Source of the DNA: Verrucomicrobia bacterium UBA2970
GTDB taxonomy: Bacteria; Verrucomicrobiota; Verrucomicrobiia; Limisphaerales; AAA164-E04
Assembly: GCA_002348345.1 (NCBI GenBank)
Contig: DEAY01000030.1
Coordinates: 558-5,909 of the forward strand
Direction of reading: 5' to 3'
Length of the DNA: 5,352 nucleotides
Below the pieces are notes generated by a model that saw nothing but the letters and a program-made list of their open reading frames with translations, had not been told where the DNA came from and searched no databases. Shown piece after piece: positions 4,869 through 5,352 of the stretch. The position numbers were made by a program, and so were the translations under genes. Position 1 is the stretch's first letter, and every line of letters starts with the position of its first letter.

Positions 4869-5352
4869 ATGGACAAAGAGACGGTGGTCGAGGCGCTGGA
4901 GGAGATCGCGGTGCTGCTTGAACTCAAGGGCGAAAACCCATTCAAGTCCCGTGCCTATGTCAATGCGGCGCGAACCCTGGATCGTTGGGAGGGTGATCTT
5001 TCCTCGATGGTGGCGGAGGGTCGGTTGGGAGAACTCAAGGGATTCGGAAAGGCCTTGCAGGAGAAAGTGGCCGAACTGGTGAGCTCGGGTAGCTTGGCGT
5101 ATATGGAAACGCTTCGAGCCTCTGTTCCAGAGGGCTTGATTGAAATGCTCGATCTCCCGGGGCTCGGTCCCAAGAAGATCAAGGTCCTGAGGGAGAAGCT
5201 CGAAGTGACCACCATCGAGGCATTGGAACGTGCTTGTCAAGAGGGCCGGGTGGCCAGCCTTTCCGGATTCGGGATGAAAACCCAACAGAAGATTCTCGAG
5301 GGAATTGAATTCAGGCGACGATACGCCTCGCATCACCGATTGGATCAAGCGT
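4869..5352 (+). CDS. polX: DNA polymerase X family protein, N-terminal part (cut by window edge)
   Basis: The first 161 codons are present and the frame is open at the window end, so the gene continues beyond it. Bacterial PolX is a cytoplasmic gap-filling polymerase of base excision and break repair. Usually of about 570 residues, it has an N-terminal helical DNA-binding domain, a polymerase domain and a C-terminal PHP exonuclease domain; only the first is visible. The start MDKETVVEALEEIAVLLELK leads into GENPFKSRAYVNAARTL (21-37), the typical 8-kDa-domain signature. Helix-hairpin-helix-like motifs follow at LKGFGKALQEKVAEL (56-70), LDLPGLGPKKIKVLREKL (94-111) and LSGFGMKTQQKILEGI (131-146), which bind the DNA backbone non-specifically. 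Neither the polymerase nor the PHP active site can be checked here. The gene diverges from the cytochrome cluster and seems unrelated to it. Confidence 0.93.
   Translation, partial: MDKETVVEALEEIAVLLELKGENPFKSRAYVNAARTLDRWEGDLSSMVAEGRLGELKGFGKALQEKVAELVSSGSLAYMETLRASVPEGLIEMLDLPGLGPKKIKVLREKLEVTTIEALERACQEGRVASLSGFGMKTQQKILEGIEFRRRYASHHRLDQA

Noticed and set aside
4809..5348. A 179-codon minus-strand frame opposite polX.
   Set aside because: The plus strand encodes a clear PolX N-terminal domain with helix-hairpin-helix motifs, so this is its shadow.

Overview
The window looks like a chromosomal segment of a Verrucomicrobiota bacterium, probably of the Pedosphaera/Limisphaera type. I infer this from three things. 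One gene encodes a prepilin-like protein with the 'FTLIELLVVIAIIAIL' start and the H-X9-DG motif, typical of the Planctomycetes-Verrucomicrobia group. A second encodes a multiheme cytochrome of a style common in that group. The DNA is fairly GC-rich and most starts have weak Shine-Dalgarno (SD) sequences. No database search was possible, so the lineage is an inference. No mobile element, CRISPR array or rRNA is visible.

Layout. At the left edge is a complete tRNA-Asp(GTC) on the minus strand. Next comes a 424-base stretch (88-511) without a confident gene. It is rich in structure: two hairpins followed by T-tracts in minus-strand polarity, a long-range 10-bp inverted repeat that may enclose a small RNA, a perfect SD sequence before a tiny ORF, and two competing hairpins just before the next gene. 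A PfkB-family sugar kinase follows on the plus strand (512-1447). It converges, with a 19-base gap, on a three-gene minus-strand cluster that reads from right to left: a small putative lipoprotein (4699-4292), a 632-residue cytochrome c with eight heme motifs and a HEAT-like tail (4258-2360), and an H-X9-DG prepilin-like protein (2270-1467). The gaps of 33 and 89 bases suggest cotranscription. At the right edge the N-terminal part of polX (DNA polymerase X) starts at 4869, diverges from the cluster and runs off the window.

How the genes may work together. The lipoprotein, anchored cytochrome and prepilin-like protein would all act outside the cytoplasmic membrane, so the cluster may be an envelope electron-transfer module. 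The prepilin-like family is very abundant in these bacteria, so its place next to the cytochrome may be incidental. The sugar kinase, polX and tRNA are ordinary housekeeping or metabolic genes with no evident link to the cluster. The points most worth a second look are the octaheme-HEAT cytochrome cluster and the possible small RNA at 219-303, whose loop carries the anti-SD sequence.
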